From Mytilus californianus (lineage: Eukaryota > Mollusca > Bivalvia > Mytilida > Mytilidae), in contig NW_026262593.1 in NCBI RefSeq assembly GCF_021869535.1, positions 56,967,318 to 57,031,317 on the forward strand: a DNA stretch of 64,000 bases, in the 5' to 3' direction. The position numbers and the translations under genes are program-made. This document shows, in pieces, positions 1 through 12,700 of the stretch (position 1 is its first letter; each line of letters opens with the position of its first letter). A model generated the notes under the pieces. That model saw only the letters and a list, made by a program, of their open reading frames with translations. It did not search any database and was not told where the DNA came from.

Positions 1-930
1 ATAAGAACTATTTTCTTTGCTTTACACGTTGATCGGCTATGTTGGCAGAACTAATTCCGTTACCTGTGTGGACAATGCGTCAATTTCACAGTGACATATT
101 TATGAACTCTACTTTCCACGTATAATGTACAATGTAAAAAATGTTTAGGTTGGGAACCAGAAGGATAAAAAAACAATTTTGTATTATCTCTTTGACTTTT
201 ATTCGTTTTTATGTGTGTGCATCGGCCTACTTTACACATCAAAAACTTGTGTTTAATCTTATAAGATAGTCAACCTATCGATTAACAATAAAACGCTCAC
301 AGTATCAGTATAGACGTCTTTAACCAACAGGTAAAATATATAATAAATTTGATACGATAACAAACCCTAGCTTTCCCATCTATAATATCATTCACTCTTT
401 TTTTTCAATATAGAAGTAAAAATGAAACTTAGTCAGAAATTGATATATCGACCATGTACGACGTTAGAAATCCACCACGTTTATATTTGAAATATTCAAC
501 GCAGTTTAAATAATAACATTAACGGTTCCGATGTTACTGCTAGATATTGAAGTAATGCATTAGTTGTATCCCCGGTTCAAACCATAACTGTTTATCATAA
601 TTTAAAAGCATCTAATTGGAAAACATAATCTATCTCATTTAATTTTATTGAAGCTTATGCTTACATTTTTACCCTCAGTCATCTGGTGAGTTGACAGTTA
701 TCTCAATTTGTGTGTTCTGTCCTTCAAAAAATGGATGGTTAACCTTTGAACGCTTGATTCGATATAATAAATGAACGTGATATTCATCAGTTCTGAAACA
801 GAAAACAATTTAGAGAAACGGGGCCGAGTTGTACACATGCTATGTCTCATTTTTTCAAGTTCCTGTTATTATTAACGTTGGGCATGGTGTTAACACGGTT
901 GGCAGATAATTCCATAATTTTAAAAAGTCT
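1..930. other. Unassigned 5' flank
   Basis: AT-rich sequence with no open frame longer than about 60 codons that looks coding. The first exon or exons of the TRPM-like gene could lie here or upstream of the window. A GTAAAA donor-like site at about 331 follows a short open stretch, but it has no support beyond that. Confidence 0.3.
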
Positions 931-939
931 TTCGCGATG

Positions 940-1775
940 CAATGTTCTTTTGAAAAATCGTCTACAAGAAATAATTCGCAATGCTTTTCAACATGAAAAT
1001 GGTAGCATACGCTATACATTTATTACTTTGGGAAACCAAACGGCATATTTTGTTAATAGTGAACAAAAAGGTAAAACATGCTACACATAGGAACAAGTGA
1101 TCAGTATGCTGGAGTTTCTTATTGACAACATAAGTCTTTTTGGCGGTAGACTTTTTCAATAAATTGTCGGCATTCCTATGGGAACGAACTTTGCGCCTTT
1201 CCATGTCGACCTCGTCTTATTTTCATATGAGTCGGAGTTCCTCCAGACACTTGTCAAAAACAAGAAGATCAAAGAAGTCAGATCATTTAATTTCACATTT
1301 AGATATATTGGTGATGTTCTTTCCATTAACAATTCAAACTTTTCTGATTGGGTACAAATAATATATTCTCCAGAACTAGAAATTAAAGAAACAACAGACA
1401 CGGCTTCCTCTGTCTCATTTTTAGACTTATACCTCGAATTTGAAATAAGCGGTCATCTCAGTACCAGAATCTATGACAAACGAGACGATTTTAATTTTGA
1501 AATTATCAATTTCCCCCACCTTAGTAGCAATATACCAACTTCACCTGCATATGGGATATACATTTCCCAACTCATTCGGTATTCAAGAGCTTGCAGCTGC
1601 TACTCAGACTTTATAAAAACGTCACCAGTGTCTGAGCAAAAAGTTTATGAACCAGGGTTATGTGAAAGAAGGTCTCGTCCATTTTCTAAAAAAGTTCATC
1701 GGAAGATACCAAGACCTTGTTGATAAATATTCCGTATCAACTTCACAAATTATACTTGATGGTCTTGAAGTATAG
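940..1775 (+). pseudogene. Penelope-like reverse transcriptase remnant, copy 1
   Basis: Two open segments (842-1090 and 1178-1723) in different frames align piece by piece with the better copy on the minus strand at 49151-50345. Shared blocks include FLIDNI, GGR.FQ, VGIPMGTN.AP, FRYI.DVLS.NN, LELEIK-type and IYDKRDDF-type segments, and YISQLIRYSRAC. The fold is a reverse-transcriptase palm. The catalytic block reads FRYIGDVL where the other copy has FRYIDDVL, so one catalytic aspartate is lost. There is an in-frame stop after GGRLFQ (about 1160) and a frame change near 1670; the C-terminal block then runs on to a TAG at 1773-1775. The copy is dead. Assignment to Penelope-like elements follows from motif A in copy 3 (FDFSTLYTSIP) and is moderately sure. 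Confidence 0.8.
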
Positions 1776-2129
1776 ATTCTAGGTACTGACGTTGTTTATC
1801 ATCTTAATTACGTGCTGTAGTGTTCTTTTATTTGTCTTTGTAAATTATTACTTTTACTGTTTAGTCTATTTTTGGTAATATCCCTTTGACGTGGCTCGGT
1901 ACTTATGCATCCCGTCATTGTGTCGTTGTACTATGGTAAATTGTTGTATTCTTGTCTGTCGTTTTTGCTTATTTGCTTTGTCTATATGCCTTTTTGTTTT
2001 TCTTTAATGACATATTTGTTTGTTTTTTAAGTGATTAAGATTATAACACAATGTTGACTGCTGTACCCCTATTTTGACATGTTTACCTTGTATGTCTGTT
2101 TTTTTTTCACACATTGTTGTCAATATAAT

Positions 2130-2265
2130 GGAATTGTATACGACTGTCATACAAGTGAGAGGTTCAGCTAGCTATAAAACCAGGTTTAATCCACCATTTT
2201 CTACATAAGAAAATGCCTGTACCAAGTTAGGAATATGACAGTTGTTGTCCATTCGTTTTTAGACA
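2130..2265 (+). repeat. Dispersed mussel repeat, tail family T
   Basis: Segment containing GTCATACAAGTGAGAGGTT, CTAGCTATAAAACCAGG and AAAATGCCTGTACCAAGT. It recurs at 26925-27058 (+), 47495-47640 (-) and partly at 61270-61400 (+). It lies 360 bp downstream of the reverse-transcriptase remnant at 940-1775 and may be part of that element's 3' region. Confidence 0.7.
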
Positions 2266-2402
2266 ATTCGCTTGCAGTCAATTCAGTACTCTTCAGTCGC
2301 TTTTTAGACCATTCAGTATGATGTTGTACAGGTAAGTAGCCTGAACGGATCTTAATTAAACACAAGCGCATTGTCTGAACAGTACTAAATTTATCGCAGT
2401 GG

Positions 2403-2765
2403 GAATAAAATTGAGAATGGAAATGGGGAATGTGTCAAAGAGACAACAACCCGACCATAGAACAGACAACAGCAGAAGGTCACCAACAGGTCTTCAATGC
2501 AGCGAGAAATTCCCGCACCCGGAGGCGTCCTTCAGCTGGCCCCTAAACAAATATATATACTAGTTCAGTGATAATGAACGCCATACTAAACTCCAAATTG
2601 TACACAAGAAACTAAAATTAAAAATAATACAAGACTAACAAAGGCTAGAGGCTCCTGACTTGGGACAGGCGCAAAAATGCAGCGGGGTTAAACATGTTTA
2701 TGAGATCTCAACCCTCCCCCTATACCTCTAGCCAATGTAGAAAAGTAAACGCATAACAATACGGA
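2403..2765 (+). repeat. Dispersed repeat family R1, long copy
   Basis: Starts near AAATTGAGAATGGAAATGGG and includes CAAAGAGACAACAACCCGAC, GCACCCGGAGGCGTCCTTCA and, further on, GGCTCCTGACTTGGGACAGG. A second, truncated copy in the same orientation starts at 3388. No coding capacity is visible. Confidence 0.8.
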
Positions 2766-3314
2766 ATGTATGTTTACCAACTTGAACTCACAACAGCATG
2801 ATATAGAGACCAAAGTTACTAATATGATAATCTTCCAATCAGACGGCAACATTTATGAACAAAAACGATTCCTGTAATTTTATACATTCCAATCATTAAC
2901 ATATTTAATTTGTGCTACCTAGATGTCAACAAATTTCTCCAATGATAGACAAATATCTACGTGTGTACATTATGTAAAGCTCCAAACCATACTTAATCAA
3001 GAAAAGACTGGAATTCATTTAAGACCGGCTATCAATAGTTAATATTTTTTGGTCTTCCTCGCACATGCTTTAAATATGAGCGTGCTTTTTTTTCCGGTTA
3101 TATGTGCAGTTTTATTGAATGCCCGTTGCATGTATTCCATTGACTGTGTAGCCCAGTCTTCAGAACGTCAGTGTTGACATGAATTATTATTGATAATGGT
3201 CATAATTATGAATTAATCGTTGACAAAACTTTGACAGTTTTCGAAGTACTAAGAATTTTCTGATCCAGAAATAGATTAGCTTACTTTATTTGGCATAACC
3301 TTTGGAATTCTGGG

Positions 3315-3375
3315 TCGTCAATGCTCTCGAGTCTTTTGTAGACAAAACGCACATCTGGCGTACAAGTTTTTAATC
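3315..3375 (+). repeat. Short conserved bivalve-type repeat
   Basis: Core TTGTAGACAAAACGCACATC followed by TGGCGTA. Relatives lie at 15192-15250 (+) and, inverted, at 54200-54265 (ACGCCAGACGCGCGTTTCGT). Function unknown; it recurs as a short unit. Confidence 0.6.
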
Positions 3376-3387
3376 CTGCTATCTATG

Positions 3388-3556
3388 ATGAAATTGAGAA
3401 TGGAAATGGGGAATGTGTCAAAGAGACAACAACCCGACCATAGAGCAGACAACAGCCGAAGGCCACCAATGGGTCTTCAATGCAGCGAAAAACTCCCGCA
3501 CCCGGAGGCGTCCTTCAGCTGGCCCCTAAACAAATATGTATACTAGTTCAGTGATA
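3388..3556 (+). repeat. Dispersed repeat family R1, truncated copy
   Basis: Nearly identical to 2403-2575. It breaks off after TACTAGTTCAGTGATAAT, so it lacks the second half seen in the long copy about 1 kb upstream. It ends 96 bp before the first recognised channel exon. Confidence 0.8.
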
Positions 3557-3651
3557 ATTGACTTATATACATTTCTCCAATATAACAGCACTTGCATTGT
3601 TTGAATTGAACTAAATGCTGGTAATCATACCTATTCATATTTTATGAACAG

Positions 3652-3739
3652 GAAATTCAAGGACATGCAATATTAAACGGAAGGCTCTCAGAATATGTAA
3701 CATTCCACGGCTACAGCGCTTCATATATACCTGACATAG
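3652..3739 (+). CDS. TRPM-like, exon 1 recognised (N-terminal)
   Basis: Phase 0 in, phase 1 out. Acceptor GAACAG, donor GTATGG. Only one of the three frames is open and it encodes EIQGHAILNGRLSEYVTFHG and a short remainder ending YIPDI. Its exit phase fits the next exon. The acceptor has a weak pyrimidine tract. Resemblance to the region just before the TRPM nucleotide-binding-like domain is only suggestive. Confidence 0.55.
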
Positions 3740-6700
3740 GTATGGTTAATACTAATTATAGGTCACGTAATGCAAATAACATACCTTAAATAGGACAATC
3801 AGAAGTTTACTGTATAGATCATATTGATTTTATACTCTCAAACGTTTTAACTAGATTTTCTACACTGTTAGTTTCGAGAGTACGTGAAGAAGAGTATGTG
3901 CTCATATAGGCTGTCACGGTAAAACTTCACAGTTCGCACGCACATTAAAGACCCTCTTCGTTAGAATTAGTAGAGTAATTTCTTAACTACATCATGTACA
4001 TGATAAAAATATAAAAGACAAATGTTAAGGCCAAAAAAGGAACGAATTGAAGACATCAGAAGTTTTTTTTAACTCTACTGGATTGTAATGTGTGTATATA
4101 GGACGTTATACATATATATTATTTTGTTTTGCTTATGTCCTTTTGATACTCGCAGATGTTTGATATTTTTTGCCATCGCAAATTTTTTTGTTTCGACTAT
4201 AGAATTTTAAGTTATTTCAGAAGTATGGGTCGAATGCGTTTTATTACAATTCATGGGTAATAACGTTTAATACCAACGTTTGTTTTTTTTTTTTCTTCGA
4301 CTCATTTGTATTTGATCACTACTTTAATATTTTTGTTCAGCAATGTTAAACATTTTATCGATATATTCGCTGGTTTCCATGTAATTAACATGGGTTTTAG
4401 AAAAGAATCATGCAAGATAGCATGCACTGACGTTATATCTGAACGATACAAAATACCATATTTACTAAAATCAATACCAAAACTATTTCCTCTTCTATTT
4501 CCGGAATGCTGTTGTAAATCAAGACCATTTACGAACCCTGTTGGAAATATGCAAACAAGCTTTAACTAGTACTATGGATACGGTACTGATATCATTTTGA
4601 CCTCTTGAAGGCGTTTAATGAGATAAGGTATCATATACAGAGTGCATATCTAGTATAACATAATTTCAAAACTGATAGCTGTAATATTTTAGTAGCTTTA
4701 AATCAGTTCAAAACATAAAGTACCTGAAATGCATGTTGCTTTTATCATTAACACTCTTACAATCTTATAAAATTTATTCTTTATTCTTACATACAATTTT
4801 CATCACAGCAAAAGATGTTGACAAACTTCCAGTTGTGATTAAGGATGACACAAATAAACCCGAAGATCTTAGAACCGTAGTCAACGAGTTGGAAACGGAT
4901 CAAGTTGTAGTAGAGATTGACAATGACGGAGACAAAAACGAAACAATTAGAAAAGATGATTTGATATTGTCTGATGGTGCACAAACAGGTATGACATTTT
5001 GCCTTCTTTGAACTTAATGTTTTGCGCCATATGTTTTTAAGGCGTAAAAACATATATTGCGCCAACATCGCACACTCCGAATGTTGACATTTAACGCCGA
5101 ATTGTTTTCGTTTTGTTTCTGGAAAAGTTGGTTGTAGTCAAAATAGTATACACTTATTTACTGGCTATGATGACAATAGCGAGTCTATTGTCCCTACGAG
5201 ATACCAAATATTTCCAGACGCTAAGCGAATGTCGAGGGGAACAATAAACTTGATAATGTTCAAATAGCCAGTAAAGGAAAATGGTATTTATTTCGAGACA
5301 GTGCATGATTATTTTCATTTGTTTATTTGAAGCGGACTACATAAGAACTCGAAGGTATATTCTTTATTGACGTCATCAATAAAGCTCTACGCAAACGCAT
5401 TGTAGCCTTCAAAAGCAAGGTTATTTACGATCACAAATGACCATTCGGTCAATGCATTTTGAATACGTAATAGAATAGTTGCATACTTATATTTATTTTC
5501 GACGTAAGAGTCTGAATGTCCCTCTGGTATCTTTCGCCTCTCTTTTGAAGCATAATCAATTATTTGAAAGTCTCGGGAGACGAGTCAATTTAAACGATAC
5601 AGAATGAACGGTAAACTCTTTTCTTCCATTAAATAGTTCACATCCAGTACTCATGTGTTTGTCTAATGTGACCTACCGAATAAGACTTATAACCGGGTTT
5701 GTACAACATGAGCAACACGACGGGTACCACATATGGAGCAGGATCTGCTTACCCTTCTGGAGCACCTGAGATCACCCCCAGTTGTTGGTGGGGTTTGTGT
5801 TGCTCAGTCTTTAGTTTTCTATGTTGTGTTTTATGTACTATTGTTTGTCTGTCTGTCTTTTTCTTTTTTAGCCATGGCGTTGTCAGTTTATTTTCGACTT
5901 AGGAGTTTAAATGACCCTCTGGTATCTTTCGCCTCTCTTTTGTTAACTAAAAACTTCATTACCTACAGTGCATGTCTACATAAATCATATGCTTACCTGC
6001 CTATATAGGAATCTTGACAAATATGATTGGTTAATTTTATATGTATTAGGTGCTGATGGTTATTTCGAAGTTAACATTCGTGGAAGTAAATCAGCAAACA
6101 AAAAGGTAAACTATCCTGTAATTGATTGACAGGTATGATTACAAAATGGAACTGTAACAAATTGGACGTAAGATAATTTCTTTAAGTTCGGTTCTCAATT
6201 TAATTGTAAACAATTTGAGAAATCGTTTGACAATAAACTGACGGGTGATTTTGTTGTACATGCCACTTTCAGCAATGTTGTGCTATTTCGTTGTGGTCGG
6301 TATTTATTGATATAGGAAGGTTGAGTGCTCAGAAAGAACTACCGACCTTCGGCAGGAAAACTGATAATCCTAGTCAATTAAGATTGGAGTCGAAAACACC
6401 TGCCAGGTGCGGGATTCGAACTCACAACCTCAGTGTTGACATGCTAGTTATACAGTATATCGACTACTCAGACCACTCGGCCATCGAGGCCACCGAAACA
6501 AAAAAGAACTGACATATCAGTGGAAAAAATATTATAATGCATGTCTTTTGTAATTTTTATCATATTGAACGATAATAAAAAGGTTTTTTTGTATGGATAG
6601 AATGAATGGCTTTTTGATGAACGGTTTAAAAAAGATATAATCGAAAATGATAAAACAAATTACTTTGAAATCCACAAATATGCATAACACAAATTTTGAA

Positions 6701-9700
6701 GTTAAAGAGGGTAGATATTGATTCATGAACTAATCCTCCATAACTGGAAATTTCTCCAATTCAAAAAGCGGTTGTAGATAAAGCAGATTTTTTTTATATA
6801 GTCTTAAAAACAAAAAAAAAACCAATGTTTTAATACCAAAAATACTGGCATTAAGTTATGAGCAAGTCACAAAACCAGAGGTGAAACTGAGCATTGTCAT
6901 TTGTAATTCAATGAGATAATTAGCCCCAGTTGTTCGAAAACATTGGTTATATATGAACGGTAAATGTTTGGCTCAATATCTTTTAAAATAACGCTTAATG
7001 ATCACATTTTGAGCAGAAGACAAGCAGTTTTCTTTTCAATTGCATATTAACTAAGAGACATATCTGTAGTCAAAACTACAATACGGTAGCTCTTATACCA
7101 ATAATGGCTTTAAAATGAACATTTGAATGATCTTTGAATATAGTTTAAATTGGCACTAATATCGATTTTGTCATCAACAAATTAAAACTGTAAATTTGTA
7201 TTCTTTTCAAACGGGATGTATAAAGACACACCCACGTTCATTTCTATCTATTAAGAGGTTAACTCCTAACTATCCTAATGCCTGTCGATACATTTATTTT
7301 TGCAATTGCACAAGTCATGTCTTCTTTGACTCTCCATGACGTTTAACTACTAAATCTCTGGGATGTGTTTTAGTTGATTTTAGTCTCTGATGCATGATTT
7401 TTTATTATTAATTGTTTTTTGGCTTTTAACTAGCTGTCAGTAACTGCGAGTACTCTTAAATCGTACTTTCTTGTTAATTTGACCTGTTGATACTATTTGC
7501 AATGTTTTTTTGTTATTTAATGTTTACTTATCCAGGGTTATATCTGGTCTATATACCAGCTTTGATAAGTGTTTGATATATCTATAAATTTTCACTTCTT
7601 CGAACTATGAACATCAAAATTATGTATTTTGTAAAAATATTTCCTTTCTCCTTTTAAACTGTATACCTAACAACAAAATTATTTTCATTTACCTGTGTAT
7701 AATATTATTGTAAATGACGGATTTTTGTTTAAATTTATTGTTGATTTTCTGAAATTGTTTAACATTTCACAGCGGTATAATACTGTTACTTTAACTATTC
7801 ATCCCTTATTTTATTGATTTTGTATTTACATTGTATCATAGATCAAATTTGTTCGTTCAGTGTATGTTCACTTGTGTTAATATTTCTTTTGATTGAGTTA
7901 AGCCATTTCAATTGATATTGTATAGTGTTTCTTTCTATGTTGTGATGTTACACTATTGTTTCAGATAAGGGTGAAGGTTTGGTACCATTTAAACGTTTAA
8001 ACCCGCTGCAATTGTTTGCACCTGTCCTAAGTCAGGAATCTGATGTTCAGTAGTTGTCGTTTGTTGATGTGGTTCATAAGTGTTTCTCGTTTCTCGTTTT
8101 TTATATAGATTAGACTTTTGGTTTTCCCGTTTGAATGGTTTTACACTTGTAATTTTTGGGACCTTTATAGCTTGCTGTGCGGTGTGAGCGAAAGCTCCAT
8201 GTTGAAGACCGTACTTTGACCTATTATGATTTACTTTTATAAATTGTGACTTGGATGGAGAGTTGTCTCATTGGCACTCATACCACATCTTTTTATATTT
8301 ATTGACCATCGTATGTAACTTGTATAGGTAATAACATTTCTTAATGAATAATTGACCCATCAGCTAGTCCTTTTATTTACCTTTCTTCAATAGATCAAAG
8401 TGTTTATTTGGCGACCAATACAGGAGGACAACCAGAAAAAGGAGGTGCCATTTAAACCCTCCTTGTATCTCATTATTGACAGTCCAGAAGAAGACGAAAA
8501 TGTTAATAAAATATCACTTATGGAAGAGATCATTGATTTTGCAAGTTAGTATATGGAAGGACTTTCAAAGTTACGAGAACGAAATGTTTGATAATGATAT
8601 TTCTGTTTTGAAACATTTTTAAAAAAGTTTTATATGTTTAAATTTCATTACAAGATAGTTTTAATCTTTAAATTCATTGACAAACAAAAAAAAGTCATGC
8701 CTGAATTCATCTTATGTAGCGTAAAATATAAATAACAGGGTGCGTGAGGTATACATGGAGTAGCCAACTCAAAATATAACAATGTAAACCATTCAACATG
8801 TCATTTCCTCTATATTGATACGAATCAACTGAATTTGTTATGAAACAGTAAAAAATAAACTGTTCCAACAAATTTCTAAAATCATATATTGACGAAATCA
8901 AACGTACAATTGTAAGTGAATATGTTATGAAACTGTCAAACGTTCTCAATAAATGAAACAAAATCGTTTTTAGAAGAAATAATAAATAAATACATGTATC
9001 CTTTGAACTTTAAAAAACTGTTGATCCTTCTTTGTAGATCCAAAGAAAAGGCAATATATGCCTCTTAATACTGAAATGTAAAGTATAGGACACATTCACA
9101 GCATAAAAAGATACAAACAAATAATGGTAAAAAAAAAGATTGTTTTTATATAGATTATATGAACTGATACAAGACTAGATATGTTTTGCTGTCTAACATA
9201 TTTGTTTTCATGGTACAAGCTGATGAAGATCACGCAGAAAGTATACATGTGTGCACGTAAATTGGTATAACGCGTTTTCTATTACAGCACAAGTACCTTG
9301 TCTCATATATTTTTAGAGTGAATAATTCTTTAGTTTATGATCTTACAGAAAAGACCAAATTGCCTTGTCATATTGTAAAACAGAGAGTTTTGTTCCACAG
9401 TGGTTATAAAAAGACTGCTAGTATTCATTACAAAACAGATAAGGATACGATTGAGGTACGTTAAATTACTCCATCTTTATCCAAAAGACAAATATAAAAG
9501 ACATCGACATAATGATATTGTATTTTGAGAACTTATAGACTTGATGATCTGTATATATATATATATATATTTGTTACATCTTGTGATCCGTTTATTTGGC
9601 AATCGCAAATGGCAGTCAGCAGGGTTTAAGAACATCAGTTGTTCGACCTGCTAGTCAAATGCGTTTTGTTAAAATATACTTTTTCACTCATTTGGTCTTT

Positions 9701-12700
9701 TGGAAAATGTTGTTTGTGCTGTATTTAGACCCCTCTACCAAGAAGTTTGTTTTGCATGCACACGTATAAAATTGCGGTTTTTATCCAACGCAATCATAGG
9801 TTTGAACGCTGTTTTCAATTTAGACTTGTATATATATATATATACCATGCAAATATCAAAAATATATAATCACAATGTTGGTGTATTGCTATATTTTATT
9901 TTATTTGTAATAGCAACTTGTTACATGAAATTCTGAATTACAAATTGTCTAGGAACTTATAAAAAAAGGATTCAATGAATTTGAAAGATTAGACGAGAAT
10001 ATAGAAGACGAAATTCATTACTTCAGACGAATGGCAGAATGTAAGTTATTAACAAATTTACTACTAACAGCTAAATTGAATTTACTTAATGATGTAAACA
10101 CTTCCGTTCATGTTTGTTTATACTAAGTAGCGTCATGATCTTCCAATATTTGTGACAAAATGAGGAATAATGTACCAGAAACCATTATTTGATGCCAAAA
10201 AAAAATCATCAACGAAAAACAAATACGACACACAGAAACTGCGACAAGAATTGAATGTCAGGCTCCAAACTTGGGACATGCGCATAAAGAAAGTAGCGAC
10301 GTTAAACACTGTTAGTTAGCGCTAAACCTGTCTCTAATGTAGGACAGCAGTGTAACAGCATAGTATAAGAACTATAGAAATAGGTTCAAAAGGGCTTGGA
10401 CCGTTCATTCGACACAAAGCACATAAAACCAAGAAACACAACATATCGGTCTAATACTACTCGCAGTTACTGAGAACTAGTTCAAAAACAATTTCAACTA
10501 ATAAATACACCACCATTTTCAATAATAAAATATTGATCATTTCAAATTGACATATTTAATGTTAAGACGTCATAGACAGCCTTGTCAAGGCCAAAGTAAG
10601 AATTGCATGTAAACCAATAAGCGTGTATGACTGTTATACCGATAAATGTGTAGTACTATTAAAAAAAATCGATAAAGACAATTGTCACATGTCTAAGTAC
10701 AGTATCTAATTGAAAACATTTATGAATAAGTTTTATTCAAGATCAGTAAATTGAAATGAATCGTAAATATTTCTAAGTACAGCTGTTTTTTTTTTATTCC
10801 AATTATTAAACATGTTTTTATGTATCTTCTTTAGATCTACCTTTCCGCATTACTTTGTATCATTATAACATGTAACAGTAGTATGATATTTTTGTTTTAT
10901 TGTATGATATACTTTTTTTTCGTTCTGATAAAAGATGCAATTGGAGAGGAAGTTTTGCCAATTATTATATCATTAAAAAGAAATCATGTGATCAAACAAG
11001 AAGTACTAAACACAGCACAATCCTACCAAATACCTCTCATTTACTTCAAGGTAAAGTATTTTCATTTGTATGCACTTCTGAAAGGTGGTCTGGCTGCATA
11101 CACATTCATCAAGAATCATAGTAAACTATTTCCTCCACACACGTGGTTGACTTATGTATAGTCATATGTATTGTCATTTTTTAATTCAAATTAAACAGAT
11201 TAATGGATATCAATATTGCTATATGTTATTTTTATGAATGCTAATCGTGAAACAATTTCCCTAAACATACAAATTAACATACAACGAAGACAGACTATAT
11301 GATTTCGTTGTTTTAAAGTTCATGAAAAATACACCTATACAAATTTGAGAATTCAAAGTCTATGTACATGTTTACACTACAATGATATTTTCATACTTTA
11401 AATTACTAGTACATATACATACTATTGTTCATCAGCCACAGAAAAAAACACAGGATGTTAATATCTTATGGCCTACAGACGGTAACGACCAGGACAATGC
11501 AGTGATCACAGAATACAAAACGGATACTACAAAGCCTTGGCGCGTAAAGAAATTAAAAGAGAAAAACACACAGAAGAATTCATCGTCAGATGGCATTGCA
11601 CTTCTTTCCGAGATTCATGGTGACCTGGATATTGTTATTTCCCATATATTAGTTGGAGGTTCGTATTGAGGAAAAATAATTTAAAATTACTGAATACTAA
11701 CATATATTTTTCAAAACATTAATGTTCAATCAAATTGTGTTCCGAATTAAGTACTTTAGACAGAAATGGAAAGGGTGAATGATCTTTGATGTCTTTAAAG
11801 ACAATTTCAGAGAAATACAAACATAACCCGTTCAGATTTATAACAGTAAGCACGTGCAAAACCGGTGAAAAAAATGGGGGCATAATTTGATCAGACTAAA
11901 AACAAAAAAAGGGGAATTATTTGAACAGCAAAATCTGGTAATCTCCTTCATTTTAGATGTTGTTCTCGGACTCAACTTGAATTTGTCACTGATACATTTA
12001 ACCTTAAGGTAGATATATTTCAGAAAAAAAAGAAGCCAGTTTGCTTCATAATTTGAAATGTAGGCTGATGTATAACTGAAAACTATGATATATGTAACAC
12101 CCGAAAGTGTTAATTTTGTGTGTCTTTTACTTGGTTCTAAACGGTTGTTACCAGCAGAAAATGCAGACATACTTTCTAATAGGGCCTTAAGGATACATAT
12201 TCCATGGTAGCCTACTTAAAATGCATAACGATGTTGTAACAGTTCCAATCGATGAAATACAAAGCACCTGTTATGAATATTGTTTATTATAATAGCTAAG
12301 GAAATTGAACATTATCACAGCAATGAATTTGCAACAACTCCCGAGTTGTCTAGACATGAATGAAGGTTGGCAGTAAGCAAATCAACAAATATATAGAAAT
12401 ATAACGTATCCAGTATCGATACCAACACAATGTGCAAACCAGTCTCTATATTTTTCAAGTCTGGCATTCAACTTGTTTTGATATTTCTTGTTTCTGTTGG
12501 AAGTGTTTACATCTTTGCATTTTTTTTATAACGGATATTCATAATGCTGACTTTAGATCAAAATTTTGGTAAATAAGGAGTTTTGATAAGAGCCATTATG
12601 TAGACTGATATTATTTAAATTAGTCAAACCTTTTTAAGAATATTAGTTAAAAGATCGGAAAAAGCTATTGTGGCAATTACTGCAGTTTTGCATGCAATGC

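Noticed and set aside
4306-4569. 87-codon frame with cysteines (ECCCKSRPF), a possible upstream channel exon
   Set aside because: A phase-compatible donor exists near 4513, but there is no convincing acceptor or family similarity. Exon 1 at 3652-3739 fits exon 2 better.
6372-6497. tRNA gene on the minus strand
   Set aside because: Box A and B are present but the acceptor and anticodon arms do not fold as a tRNA, and a SINE-type tail follows.
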